DNA of 64,000 bases from Oscillospiraceae bacterium (GTDB taxonomy: Bacteria > Bacillota > Clostridia > Oscillospirales > Oscillospiraceae), in NCBI GenBank assembly GCA_022800665.1, contig JAAWQS010000001.1, forward strand, positions 42,684-106,683. The letters are read 5' to 3'. Below are positions 17,724 to 25,231 of the stretch, piece after piece. Within the stretch, counting starts at the first letter, position 1. Every line of letters begins with the position of its first letter. Under the pieces are notes generated by a model. The model ran no database searches. It saw only the letters and a list, made by a program, of their open reading frames with translations, and was not told the origin of the DNA. A program made the translations under genes and the position numbers.

Positions 17724-18740
17724 TTAATGTATTCCAAAGGCGGCGCATGCCTCCGCGCCGTACACGCCCTTAAATTCCTCAATCACATCGGAGACAGCCG
17801 CCTGGAACGCAGAGAGCTGTTCCTCTGTCAGCTCATCCACCTGCATCCCCGCGTCCCGGAAGCCCTGGATGAGAGCCGCTTCGTCGGCTTCCAGCTGGTC
17901 CCGCCCCCAGTTGCACGCCTCCGCGGCGCACTCCTGGATGAGCCGCCGGGTATTCTCCTCCAGGCTCTCCCAAATCTTGGTATTGGCGACAAACAGGTCG
18001 TTTTCATAGCTGTAGTTCCAGATGGTCATATACTTCTGGATTTCATCCATCTTGGCAGACTTGGTGATGGAGCAGCCGTTTTCCTGCCCGTCAATGGTAC
18101 CCTGCTGGATGGCGGTAAAGACCTCGCTCCAGCTCATAGCGGCGGAGTTGGCCCCCAGAGCCTTGAAGGTACTCATGTACACGGCGGAGCCGGGCACGCG
18201 GATTTTCAGGCCCTTCAGGTCCCCCGGCTTGGTGACGGGCCGCACGCTGTTGGTCAGCTGGCGGAAGCCGTTGTGGAAAGAGCCAAGGTAAGTAATCCCT
18301 TTCCCTGCCAGCATCTTGGCGTAGTATTCGCCGCCGGTGGAGTCGATGACCTCCCGCGCCTGCTGGTAGGAGGTGAAGGACCAGGGGATGGTGGCTACGG
18401 AGATATTCGGCTCCAGGTTAGCCAGGACGCTGGTGGCGTAGGCCCCCAGGTCGGAGCCGCCTACGGCGATATACTCCACGCCCTTGGTGCTGTTGCCGCC
18501 CGCCAGGGTGTCGTTGGGGAACACGTCGATGACCACATTCCCGCCGGACCGCTCCATCACCAGCTGAGCGAAGTAGTTGGCTACCAGAGAGTCGATTTGG
18601 GTATCGGTCCCGTTGACAGCCATGGACAGGTTCACTTCCTGATAGCCGTTGTCCGTACCGGACGCGCCGCCGCCGCTGCAGCCGCTCAGGGCCAGCAGCG
18701 CCGCCAGGAGAATCCATGCGATTGCTTTGCCATGCTTCAT
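17724..18740 (-). CDS. dctP: TRAP transporter solute-binding lipoprotein DctP
   Basis: 338 residues. Lipoprotein signal peptide with lipobox LSGC (Cys about 21), then a DctP fold; KIRVPGS holds the family arginine that binds substrate carboxylates, followed by WSEVFTAIQQGTIDGQEN. It captures the substrate outside the membrane for DctQM. First gene of the dctPQM unit. The promoter at 18812-18840 carries a TGTCCGACA operator shared with the transketolase operon, so uptake and catabolism appear co-regulated. The ligand is not determinable. Confidence 0.92.
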   Translation of the reverse strand: MKHGKAIAWILLAALLALSGCSGGGASGTDNGYQEVNLSMAVNGTDTQIDSLVANYFAQLVMERSGGNVVIDVFPNDTLAGGNSTKGVEYIAVGGSDLGAYATSVLANLEPNISVATIPWSFTSYQQAREVIDSTGGEYYAKMLAGKGITYLGSFHNGFRQLTNSVRPVTKPGDLKGLKIRVPGSAVYMSTFKALGANSAAMSWSEVFTAIQQGTIDGQENGCSITKSAKMDEIQKYMTIWNYSYENDLFVANTKIWESLEENTRRLIQECAAEACNWGRDQLEADEAALIQGFRDAGMQVDELTEEQLSAFQAAVSDVIEEFKGVYGAEACAAFGIH

Positions 18741-18788
18741 TAGCTCGTACCTCCGTTGTATCGTTCATAGTCATTGTCATTTGTCTTA

Positions 18789-18840
18789 TGTCCGACATGT
18801 AGCTTGGGTTTACTATACCCCATATCCACAGCCTTGTCAA
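18789..18840 (-). promoter_or_regulatory. TRAP operon promoter with TGTCNGACA operator
   Basis: Minus strand: TTGACA (18835-18840), 17 bases, TATAGT (18812-18817). The palindrome ATGTCCGACAT (18788-18798) begins 14 bases past the -10, where a bound repressor would block initiation. Confidence 0.75.
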
Positions 18841-18942
18841 CGGGCAAAGTTATTTTCACCGATTTTGCTAAAATAGACCCCTGCTTTTTAGGCAGGATGC
18901 CTATTAAGTTGCGAGAGAAATCTGATGCGGCGAAATGTTGGT

Positions 18943-18971
18943 TGACTTTCTTGCTGCGGGCGCTTTATAAT
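18943..18971 (+). promoter_or_regulatory. Promoter of the cyclase-family gene
   Basis: TTGACT (18943-18948), 17-base spacer, TATAAT (18966-18971), 40 bases before the start codon. It points away from the TRAP promoter. Confidence 0.8.
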
Positions 18972-19010
18972 ACTACAATAGAATCCAATCACAGAACAGG
19001 AGGAAGAAAC

Positions 19011-19766
19011 ATGTATCCATTATGGGACGCCCTGGCTGCGGCCAAAAAGCTACGCTGGGTAGAACTCTCCCACCCGCTGGACAACAGCAGCCCCTACTGG
19101 AGCGGCATACCGGAAGGCGCGGTGGAACTGGGAAAGACCGTCTATGACTGGGGAATGCCCCAGCTGGACTGCCTGATTCAGAGCTTCAAATTTCCGGGAC
19201 AGTTCGGCACGCACATCGACTTCCCTGGGCATTTCATCAAAGACGCCCCCCTCTCCGAGGCCTATGGCGCAAAGGACCTGGTCTTCCCCCTGTGCGTGCT
19301 CGACGTCACGGCCCAGGTAGCGGAGGACCCCTGCTATGCGGTGACGGTGGAGGATATCAAAAACTATGAGGCCAAGTACGGCCCCATCCCCGACGGCGCG
19401 TTTGTGGCGTTGTACACAGGCTGGTCCGCCCGGTGGCCCGATATGGACGCCCTGTCCGGCATTGCCGTCGATGGCAGCGAGAATTTCCCCGGCTGGTCCC
19501 TGGAAGCCCTGCAATACATCTATGAGGAGCGCAGCGCAGCGGCCAACGGCCATGAGGCTCTGGATACGGACGCCTCCCGCATCGCGGCGGCGGCAGGCGA
19601 TCTGGCCTGCGAGCGGTACGTGCTGGGGAAGGGCAAGGTGCAGATCGAGGTCCTGTGCAATCTGGACAAAGTCCCCCCAGCCGGGGCTGTGCTGGTGGCG
19701 GCATACCCCCGCATTGCAGGCGCAACCGGCCTGCCGGTGCGTGTGTGGGCGATTGTGGAAGAATAG
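19011..19766 (+). CDS. Cyclase-family (kynurenine-formamidase-like) metal hydrolase
   Basis: 251 residues from ATG 19011 with AGGAGG upstream; in-frame codons further upstream overlap the promoter. The metal motif FGTHIDFPGHF (about 64-74) matches the HxGTHxDxPxH signature of the cyclase/KynB family, and ELSHPLDNSSPYW is the usual start of the fold. Family members hydrolyse N-formylkynurenine, isatin or cyclic substrates. Its divergent position next to the TRAP/transketolase units suggests an accessory hydrolytic step on the imported compound (inference). The gene carries no TGTCNGACA site of its own beyond the shared region. Confidence 0.82.
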   Translation: MYPLWDALAAAKKLRWVELSHPLDNSSPYWSGIPEGAVELGKTVYDWGMPQLDCLIQSFKFPGQFGTHIDFPGHFIKDAPLSEAYGAKDLVFPLCVLDVTAQVAEDPCYAVTVEDIKNYEAKYGPIPDGAFVALYTGWSARWPDMDALSGIAVDGSENFPGWSLEALQYIYEERSAAANGHEALDTDASRIAAAAGDLACERYVLGKGKVQIEVLCNLDKVPPAGAVLVAAYPRIAGATGLPVRVWAIVEE

Positions 19767-19770
19767 AGGC

Positions 19771-19819
19771 TTGACAAACATACCGGCAGTATGTTATAGT
19801 TTACATACCGCCGGTATGT
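19771..19819 (+). promoter_or_regulatory. tetR promoter with two palindromic operators
   Basis: TTGACA (19771-19776), 18 bases, TATAGT (19795-19800). The spacer is filled by ACATACCGGCAGTATGT (19778-19794); a perfect palindrome ACATACCGCCGGTATGT (19803-19819) follows the -10. Centres are 25 bp apart. They are almost certainly autoregulatory TetR sites. Confidence 0.85.
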
Positions 19820-19842
19820 TTTGCGGATAAGGAGCGGCGGGA

Positions 19843-20496
19843 ATGGCAAGAAACAAACACCCGGAACAGACGGTGAATCTGATTTTGGACACCGCATTCC
19901 GGCTTTTTATGGAAAAAGGTTATGAGCGCACGTCCATTCAGGACATTATTGACAATCTGGGCGGTCTGAGCAAGGGCGCGATTTACCACCACTTCAAGTC
20001 CAAGGAGGACATCCTGTACGCGGTGGCGGACCGCATGAGCGCGGGGTCCAGCCAGATTCTGCTGGAGATACGCGATCTGCCGGACTTGACCGGCCTGGAG
20101 AAACTGAAATTGATCTTTCAGCATGCGCTGAACCACAGTATGCAGGAACAGCTGTTTATCGCGGCCCCGGACTTCAGCAAAAATTCAAAGCTGCTGTATT
20201 CGGTCCTCCGGGAGACCATTGACGACGCTGCGCCCAACTATATCCTGCCTGTTATCCGTCAGGGCATAGCTGACGGCAGCATTCAGACCGAGTGTCCAGA
20301 GGAGCTGGCCGAGCTGATTATGCTCATCGCCAATATGTGGATGAATCCGCTGATGTTCAACTGCACCGTAGAGAAATCCCGCCGGAAATTTCTGCTGTTC
20401 CGGCAGATCATGCAGGGTTTTGGTCTGGATATCGTGGATGACGAGATGCTGGAGCGCCTGCTGGAGCTGGCCGCGCTGTTTGTGGAGCACAAATAA
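19843..20496 (+). CDS. TetR/AcrR-family transcriptional regulator
   Basis: 217 residues. The N-terminal helix-turn-helix is typical (ILDTAFRLFMEKGYERTSIQDI, then LSKGAIYHHFKSKEDIL); the C-terminal ligand domain is unspecific. AAGGAGCGGCGGGA precedes ATG 19843. The palindromes in its own promoter and before the following MFS gene imply a repressor that controls both itself and the exporter and is released by an unknown effector. Confidence 0.92.
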   Translation: MARNKHPEQTVNLILDTAFRLFMEKGYERTSIQDIIDNLGGLSKGAIYHHFKSKEDILYAVADRMSAGSSQILLEIRDLPDLTGLEKLKLIFQHALNHSMQEQLFIAAPDFSKNSKLLYSVLRETIDDAAPNYILPVIRQGIADGSIQTECPEELAELIMLIANMWMNPLMFNCTVEKSRRKFLLFRQIMQGFGLDIVDDEMLERLLELAALFVEHK

Positions 20497-20528
20497 AAAT
20501 CTGCCCTGGCTGCAGGGCAGATTTATTT
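20497..20528 (+). terminator. Terminator after tetR
   Basis: Perfect 11-bp stem AAATCTGCCCT / AGGGCAGATTT with a 6-base loop, followed by ATTT. It separates tetR from the MFS transcript. Confidence 0.8.
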
Positions 20529-20538
20529 GAGTTAAATA

Positions 20539-20557
20539 CATACCGCTGGGCGGTATG
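20539..20557 (+). promoter_or_regulatory. TetR-type operator before the MFS gene
   Basis: CATACCGCTGGGCGGTATG carries the same CATACCG/CGGTATG arms as the two tetR operators, but the arms are 5 rather than 1 base apart. It overlaps the probable MFS promoter (TATGAT at 20554-20559). Confidence 0.7.
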
Positions 20558-20578
20558 ATAAAATGGAGGTACATCACC

Positions 20579-21820
20579 ATGAAACAAAAACTGTTCCGCC
20601 GGGATTTTACCCTGGTGGCCATTGGTCAGATCATCTCGCTCTTCGGCAACGCCGCCCTGCGGTTCGCCCTGCCCCTGTACCTGCTCAATCAGACCGGCTC
20701 CTCCAGGCTGTACGGCCTGGTCACAGCCTGCGCCTTTATCCCCGCCATCCTCCTCTCGCCTGTGGGCGGCATCGCAGCAGACCGCTTCAACAAGCGGAAT
20801 ATCATGGTTCTGCTGGACTTTTTCACCGCCGCCCTCATCATCGCCGTTTCCCTGCTCCTGGAGTCTGTCAACCTGGTGGCGCTGCTGGCCGCCGCCTTGA
20901 TACTCTTTTACGGTATCGCAGGCGCATACCAGCCGGCTGTGCAGGCCAGCGTACCGGCTCTGGTGGAGCCGGAGCAGCTGATGCAGGCCAATTCTGTCAT
21001 CAATATGATTGCATCCCTCGCCGCTCTCGCGGGACCGGCCCTGGGCGGTATCCTGTACAGCGTATATGGACTGAAAACCGTGTTGGCGATGTGCGCGGCC
21101 TGCTTTACCACCTCCGCAATCATGGAGCTGTTTATCCGCATTCCCTTCGTGAAACAGCCCGCAGACGGCAGTATGTGGCAGACGGTAAAAACGGACATCG
21201 CGGACAGCGTCCGCTTTATCGCACGGGAGAAACCCGCCATCGGCAGGGTCATGCTGGTGGTGTGCGGCGTCAATCTGACGTTGTCGTCCATGATCGTGGT
21301 GGGCATCCCCTATCTGGTTACAGAAGTGCTGCCCCTGGAGAGCTCTCTGGCAAACACACTCTGCGGTTTTGCACAGGGCGCGCTGGCCGCCGGGAGTCTG
21401 ACCGGCGGCATCTGCGCGGGCGTGTTCGCGGAACGGCTTTCCCTGAAAAACGCAGGCGGTCTGATTGCGGCCTGTGCCGTTCTCATGTTCCCGATTGGGA
21501 TTGGGCTGGCGGTATGCTCCTCCGGAATGGCGAACTACGGTATTTTAACCGTATGCTGCTTTGGAGTCATGGTTGCCTCCACGCTGTTTACCGTACAGAT
21601 AATGTCGTTCATTCAGGCGGAGACGCCCCGGCATCTGACCGGGAAAGTCGTCGCCGTCATCCTTGCCATCGCCAACTGCGCCCAGCCCCTGGGCAATGCC
21701 CTCTATGGCGTGCTGTTCGAGGTGTGCAGCGGGTTTGAGTTTGCCGTGGCGTTGTTTTCCTGCGGGACCTCCCTGCTCATTGCCCTGGGCTCCAGGAAAA
21801 TCTTTCGGGCGTTAGGATGA
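20579..21820 (+). CDS. MFS transporter (multidrug-efflux type)
   Basis: 413 residues from ATG 20579 (GGAGGT 8 bases upstream), with about 12 transmembrane segments. GGIAADRFNKRN is the MFS loop 2-3 motif; the sequence resembles the MdtG/MacB-partner (enterobactin exporter-like) group of Firmicute drug exporters (FRRDFTLVAIGQIISLFGNA). Probably a proton-driven exporter of a toxic compound or drug, repressed by the TetR protein just upstream. Confidence 0.85.
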   Translation: MKQKLFRRDFTLVAIGQIISLFGNAALRFALPLYLLNQTGSSRLYGLVTACAFIPAILLSPVGGIAADRFNKRNIMVLLDFFTAALIIAVSLLLESVNLVALLAAALILFYGIAGAYQPAVQASVPALVEPEQLMQANSVINMIASLAALAGPALGGILYSVYGLKTVLAMCAACFTTSAIMELFIRIPFVKQPADGSMWQTVKTDIADSVRFIAREKPAIGRVMLVVCGVNLTLSSMIVVGIPYLVTEVLPLESSLANTLCGFAQGALAAGSLTGGICAGVFAERLSLKNAGGLIAACAVLMFPIGIGLAVCSSGMANYGILTVCCFGVMVASTLFTVQIMSFIQAETPRHLTGKVVAVILAIANCAQPLGNALYGVLFEVCSGFEFAVALFSCGTSLLIALGSRKIFRALG

Positions 21821-21896
21821 GGGCTGTACGGCCAGGAGCATTTTCCCGCATCGCTCCGCATACCGCAGTTTTTCTTCCTTTAACCCCCGGCGGGGG

Positions 21897-21925
21897 TTGT
21901 ATAAATGCAGAATTTCTGGTAAAAT
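21897..21925 (+). promoter_or_regulatory. Promoter of csoR
   Basis: TTGTAT (21897-21902), 17-base spacer, TAAAAT (21920-21925). Just upstream, an AACCCCC/GGGGGTT hairpin (21883-21898) may end the MFS transcript. Confidence 0.55.
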
Positions 21926-21961
21926 ACTAGCATAAAATCCAGTGAAAGAAGAAACATTCCA

Positions 21962-22300
21962 ATGAGCGAAGAAAAACTTGACCACGGCTATATGCACGCC
22001 CACGGCGTCCCCCACGAGCACGCCCACGGCCATACCCACAGCCACACCCAGACGCGGGCGGTTGTCAACCGTCTGGCCCGCGCCATCGGCCATTTAGAGC
22101 GGGTGAAGGCCATGGTGGAGGAGGGCCGGGACTGCTCGGAGGTGCTGATTCAGCTGGCGGCGGTGCGCAGCGCCATCAACAATACGGGCAAGGTGATCCT
22201 GAAGGACCACCTGGAGCATTGCGTGGTAGACGCGGTGCAGAGTCAGGACCGGACAGCCATTGACGAGCTGAACAAGGCCATTGAGCAGTTTGTCAAATAG
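21962..22300 (+). CDS. csoR: CsoR-family copper-sensing repressor with His-rich N terminus
   Basis: 112 residues. The all-helical DUF156 fold (VVNRLARAIGHLERVKAMV) carries the Cu(I) ligand set C58, H83 and C87; the spacing (25 and 4) is exactly that of CsoR. Upstream of it residues 8-28 contain nine histidines (HGYMHAHGVPHEHAHGHTH), an extension most CsoR lack, which could bind Ni, Co, Zn or Cu. CsoR leaves DNA on binding Cu(I). No copper ATPase or chaperone lies in the window, so its target is elsewhere or itself. It is transcribed alone from its own promoter. Confidence 0.87.
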   Translation: MSEEKLDHGYMHAHGVPHEHAHGHTHSHTQTRAVVNRLARAIGHLERVKAMVEEGRDCSEVLIQLAAVRSAINNTGKVILKDHLEHCVVDAVQSQDRTAIDELNKAIEQFVK

Positions 22301-22318
22301 CCGCTATGTACCCCCGGC

Positions 22319-22546
22319 TCAGGGGGACTGGAGGAAGGAGCGCAGCATATCCAGGGACTTAAAGCGCAGCACGGTACCGTCCTCCGCCTCCCAGCGGACG
22401 CCGCCGTTGTCCTCCGTCAGCTCTGCGGTGGTCAGCGGCTGGGCGATGGGGGAGAACAGCACGCCCCACCACATGGGACCGCTGTAGAGCAGCATGGCCA
22501 GAAGGCCCACAAGTACAGAGATGAGCAATTGATTGCGCAGTTTCAT
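22319..22546 (-). CDS. Small single-pass membrane protein, unknown
   Basis: 75 residues from ATG 22546; a longer reading to 22594 runs through a perfect hairpin. One clear transmembrane helix (LLISVLVGLLAMLLYSG) is followed by a charged tail (LTTAELTEDNGGVRWEAEDG). No family recognised. The only candidate ribosome site, GGACGG, forms the end of the hairpin at 22555-22591, so expression would need that stem to open or internal initiation. It lies antisense-free between csoR and ispE. It may be real, but coding status is uncertain. Confidence 0.45.
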   Translation of the reverse strand: MKLRNQLLISVLVGLLAMLLYSGPMWWGVLFSPIAQPLTTAELTEDNGGVRWEAEDGTVLRFKSLDMLRSFLQSP

Positions 22547-22554
22547 AACAAACA

Positions 22555-22599
22555 CCGTCCAAACTGGTTTTGATAGTTCCAGTTTGGACGGCATTTTTT
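22555..22599. terminator. Perfect 13-bp hairpin, likely bidirectional terminator
   Basis: CCGTCCAAACTGG (22555-22567) pairs perfectly with 22579-22591 around an 11-base loop. TTTTTT follows on the plus strand and TGTTTGTT on the minus strand. It begins 13 bases past the ispE stop and 9 bases before the small membrane gene start. Confidence 0.7.
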
Positions 22600-22603
22600 A
22601 AAA

Positions 22604-23470
22604 TTATACAGTTCGCTCCGTAGGGGCGCAGAAAAATGTGGAGGGAAACACAATGGACAACGCCTCCGCCGCATTTTCCGCCGCGCCCTTGTCCCGGAAC
22701 AGGCCGAAGACGGTCGGCCCGCTGCCGGTCATGGACGCTGCCATGGCCCCCAGCTCCAGGAGACGGCTTTTAATCTCAAACACCTGGCTATAGCGTCTGG
22801 GCAGAACGTCCTCAAACACGTTGTACAGCCGCCGGGCCACGCCCTCCAGGTCTCCGCGCTCCAGGGCGGAGAGCATCTCGTCCGTCCTGGGGTGGAACCG
22901 CAGCCGCTTTATCCGCACCAGGGCAAACAGCTCCGGAGTGGAGACGGAACAGGGGGGCTTGCACACCACCAGCCAGCAGCAGGGCAGGTCCGGCAGGTCT
23001 GTCAGCCGCTCCCCCCGTCCTTCCGCCAGCACGGTGCCGCCGCGGACGCAGTAGGGGACGTCGCTGCCTGTCAACGCCCCGATCTCCTCCAGCCGTTCCC
23101 GGCTCAGCTCCGGGGAGCAGATGCGCCGCAGCAGCCGCAGCACTGCCGCGCCGTCGCTGCTGCCTCCCGCCATGCCTGCGCACACGGGAATGCGCTTCTG
23201 AATGTCGATAGCCAGGCCGGGGACGGGGAGCCGGGTCTGCTCAAAGAACCGGGCGGCGGCTTTGGCGGCGATGTTGCCGCTGCCCTTGGGCAGAAACGGC
23301 AGGTCTGCCGTCAGGCACAGACCCGGCTCCTGCTGTACGGAGATGGTGATGGTATCCGCCAGGTCGATGGACTGCATGACCATGCGCATGTCGTGGAAGC
23401 CGTCGGACCGCCTGCCCAGGATGTCCAGGCTCAGATTCAGTTTTGCGTATGCTTTTTCCGTATGGACCAT
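22604..23470 (-). CDS. ispE: 4-diphosphocytidyl-2-C-methyl-D-erythritol kinase
   Basis: 288 residues from ATG 23470, with AGGAGG 5 bases upstream. GHMP-kinase features: AKLNLSLDILGRR with the catalytic lysine region, and the ATP loop PVCAGMAGGSSDGAAVL. IspE phosphorylates CDP-methylerythritol in the non-mevalonate isoprenoid pathway. It follows the zinc-ribbon gene by 16 bases on the same strand. Confidence 0.93.
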   Translation of the reverse strand: MVHTEKAYAKLNLSLDILGRRSDGFHDMRMVMQSIDLADTITISVQQEPGLCLTADLPFLPKGSGNIAAKAAARFFEQTRLPVPGLAIDIQKRIPVCAGMAGGSSDGAAVLRLLRRICSPELSRERLEEIGALTGSDVPYCVRGGTVLAEGRGERLTDLPDLPCCWLVVCKPPCSVSTPELFALVRIKRLRFHPRTDEMLSALERGDLEGVARRLYNVFEDVLPRRYSQVFEIKSRLLELGAMAASMTGSGPTVFGLFRDKGAAENAAEALSIVFPSTFFCAPTERTV

Positions 23471-23486
23471 GACAGCCTCCTGATGG

Positions 23487-23714
23487 TCACAGCTTTTTTT
23501 TGCAGTGGGGACAGAAGATGCCGGTGTCCCTACCCAGATGCTTTCCGCAGTGGGGACAGCGTTTGAACAGCAGGTCCACCAGAACGACCAGGATAAAACA
23601 CAGCAGTCCGCCCATAAAGAGCAGGTAGCTTCTAAATGCGCTGGACAATGCAATCAGCAGCAGCGCCGCCAGGCCCAGCGCAATAATTAACAAATTGATC
23701 TGGTACAGGTTCAT
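23487..23714 (-). CDS. Small membrane protein with C-terminal zinc ribbon
   Basis: 75 residues: two hydrophobic segments (about 5-26 and 30-50), then CPHCGKHLGRDTGIFCPHC, a paired CxxC zinc ribbon. AAGGAG lies 11 bases before ATG 23714. Function unknown; such zinc-ribbon membrane proteins are common in Clostridia. Its closeness to ispE suggests cotranscription only. Confidence 0.8.
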   Translation of the reverse strand: MNLYQINLLIIALGLAALLLIALSSAFRSYLLFMGGLLCFILVVLVDLLFKRCPHCGKHLGRDTGIFCPHCKKKL

Positions 23715-23786
23715 ATTCCGGCCATCTCCTTACAAAACCCGGCGCAGAGGGCCGCACGCCGCGAGTGCGGTTCTGCCCTATAGAAG

Positions 23787-23820
23787 CCCGCTCAGCCGCC
23801 GAAGGCGGTGACTGAGAGGG
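23787..23820. repeat. REP-like palindromic element, copy 1
   Basis: CTCAGCCGCCGAAGGCGGTG plus flanks contains a GCCGCC/GGCGGT hairpin between CTCAG and CTGAG. The reverse strand aligns with the CCTCAGTC..TGACAGCTCCCC element near 26712-26740. This hairpin motif is known from many Oscillospiraceae intergenic regions (recalled, not checked). Confidence 0.5.
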
Positions 23821-23924
23821 CGTTCCACAGGGCGTCTCCGCGCCATCCGCTTCAAAACTGCGCAGGTCAGATTCCTTACAAATTACCTGCGGATTACTTA
23901 TTGCCTATATTACGCGATCCGTTA

Positions 23925-25202
23925 TTACTTGATCCGTCTTCCCTCGACATAATACCGCTTATCCTCCGCATGGCCCATAGAGAAGGTCTTGCGGGGCAGC
24001 ACGCCGTCGGCAATGACGGTCTTGAACAGCTGGTCCTTGCCCATGGCCGGGAGCTTAAAGCCGATATTGCCGGGCTTCGCCCCCAGCTCGTCTGTGATCT
24101 TGCCGCCGTGGATGTAGTCCACCTCGCCGCCGTTCTCCTTCAGGTAGGCATCCAGGAAGTTCTGCAGCGTTCCCACCGCCAGCTGTACGCGGGGATTGGG
24201 AACGTTCAGGCAGCCGCTTCCGCCGGCCCAGGTGTAGGCGATGGTGTGGCCCACGCCCTGGCCCTCCCGTGCGGTGGGATAGAACTCCTTGAACGCCGCC
24301 AGCAGCTTCTCCGGGTCCACATGGAATACCACCCGGTGAATGGCCTCGAACTGCAGGGCGTCGTCGTGGAGGTTCTCGATCTCTACCAGCGCGTACCGGG
24401 CGGGCAGATTGGCCCACTCGCTCTCCGGCGTCACCTTCTTCAGATTCTCATAGCAGGTCTTGGCAGTAGCAAGACTGTGGTTGCCGTCGCCCACGGCAAA
24501 GAGCAGCGGGGCCACGCCGGTAACGCCGTACTTCTCCCGCATGGCGTCGTCGCCGGCCAGCTGTTCCAGGGCCTCCGCCAGCGCGTCAATCTGCGCGCTG
24601 CTGAGCTTCCAGCCCGTCAGGTGTCCGCCCTTCATCATCAGGTCAAAGTCGTAGACCTTCTCCATGGAACCGGCGGCAGCCTGGATGGGTTCAATACAGG
24701 TCTTCTTGGGGTCGTCGATGAGCAGCATCACGTGGGGCAGCTCAATGGGGGCGTCCTTGCGGACCCGCACCCGCGGCGGGATGCGCTCCAGCACCGTACC
24801 CTCGGTGGCGCGGATGAGGGAGCCGGAGCCAGGGGTGTAGTCGTACTTCTCCAGGTCCACCGCCGCCACCAGGCCCGGACGGACCGCGCCGTCGGACTGG
24901 GTGCGCTCAATATAGATTATCGAATCCGGATGGGCCTGGAAGATGTCGCGGGCCAGATAGTCCTCCATGGACCGGTTGATGTCCGCGATGTGTTTGTCCA
25001 CGTCCGGGTCGTTGAGCTTGCTCTCCGGCAGAATCAGGCGCAGGGTGGAGGGAGCGTCCCCGGCGATGCGGTCCACCTCCTCCCAGTATTCGGGCTGGGA
25101 GGTAAACTGGTCGCAGGCGACTACCGCCCATTTGTTCATGTCGGAACCCGCCTTGGGCAGCAGGATTTCCGCAGGTCTCATGCCGATGTGTTCAAAGTTC
25201 AT
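23925..25202 (-). CDS. DUF1015 family protein
   Basis: 425 residues from ATG 25202 (GGAGG 8 bases upstream). Recognised by the DUF1015 pattern: MRPAEILLP start, CDQFTSQPEYW, VGDGNHSLATAK and a GKDQLFKTVIADG tail. Catalytic role unknown; members occur widely in anaerobes, often next to serine or glycolytic genes. Here it lies 29 bases after an archaeal-type phosphoglycerate mutase, in the same operon, which fits a role near 3-carbon phosphate metabolism (inference). A promoter region and a REP-like hairpin separate it from the zinc-ribbon gene. Confidence 0.85.
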   Translation of the reverse strand: MNFEHIGMRPAEILLPKAGSDMNKWAVVACDQFTSQPEYWEEVDRIAGDAPSTLRLILPESKLNDPDVDKHIADINRSMEDYLARDIFQAHPDSIIYIERTQSDGAVRPGLVAAVDLEKYDYTPGSGSLIRATEGTVLERIPPRVRVRKDAPIELPHVMLLIDDPKKTCIEPIQAAAGSMEKVYDFDLMMKGGHLTGWKLSSAQIDALAEALEQLAGDDAMREKYGVTGVAPLLFAVGDGNHSLATAKTCYENLKKVTPESEWANLPARYALVEIENLHDDALQFEAIHRVVFHVDPEKLLAAFKEFYPTAREGQGVGHTIAYTWAGGSGCLNVPNPRVQLAVGTLQNFLDAYLKENGGEVDYIHGGKITDELGAKPGNIGFKLPAMGKDQLFKTVIADGVLPRKTFSMGHAEDKRYYVEGRRIK

Positions 25203-25231
25203 TTGTTTTTCCTCCAACTCTCATATATTCT

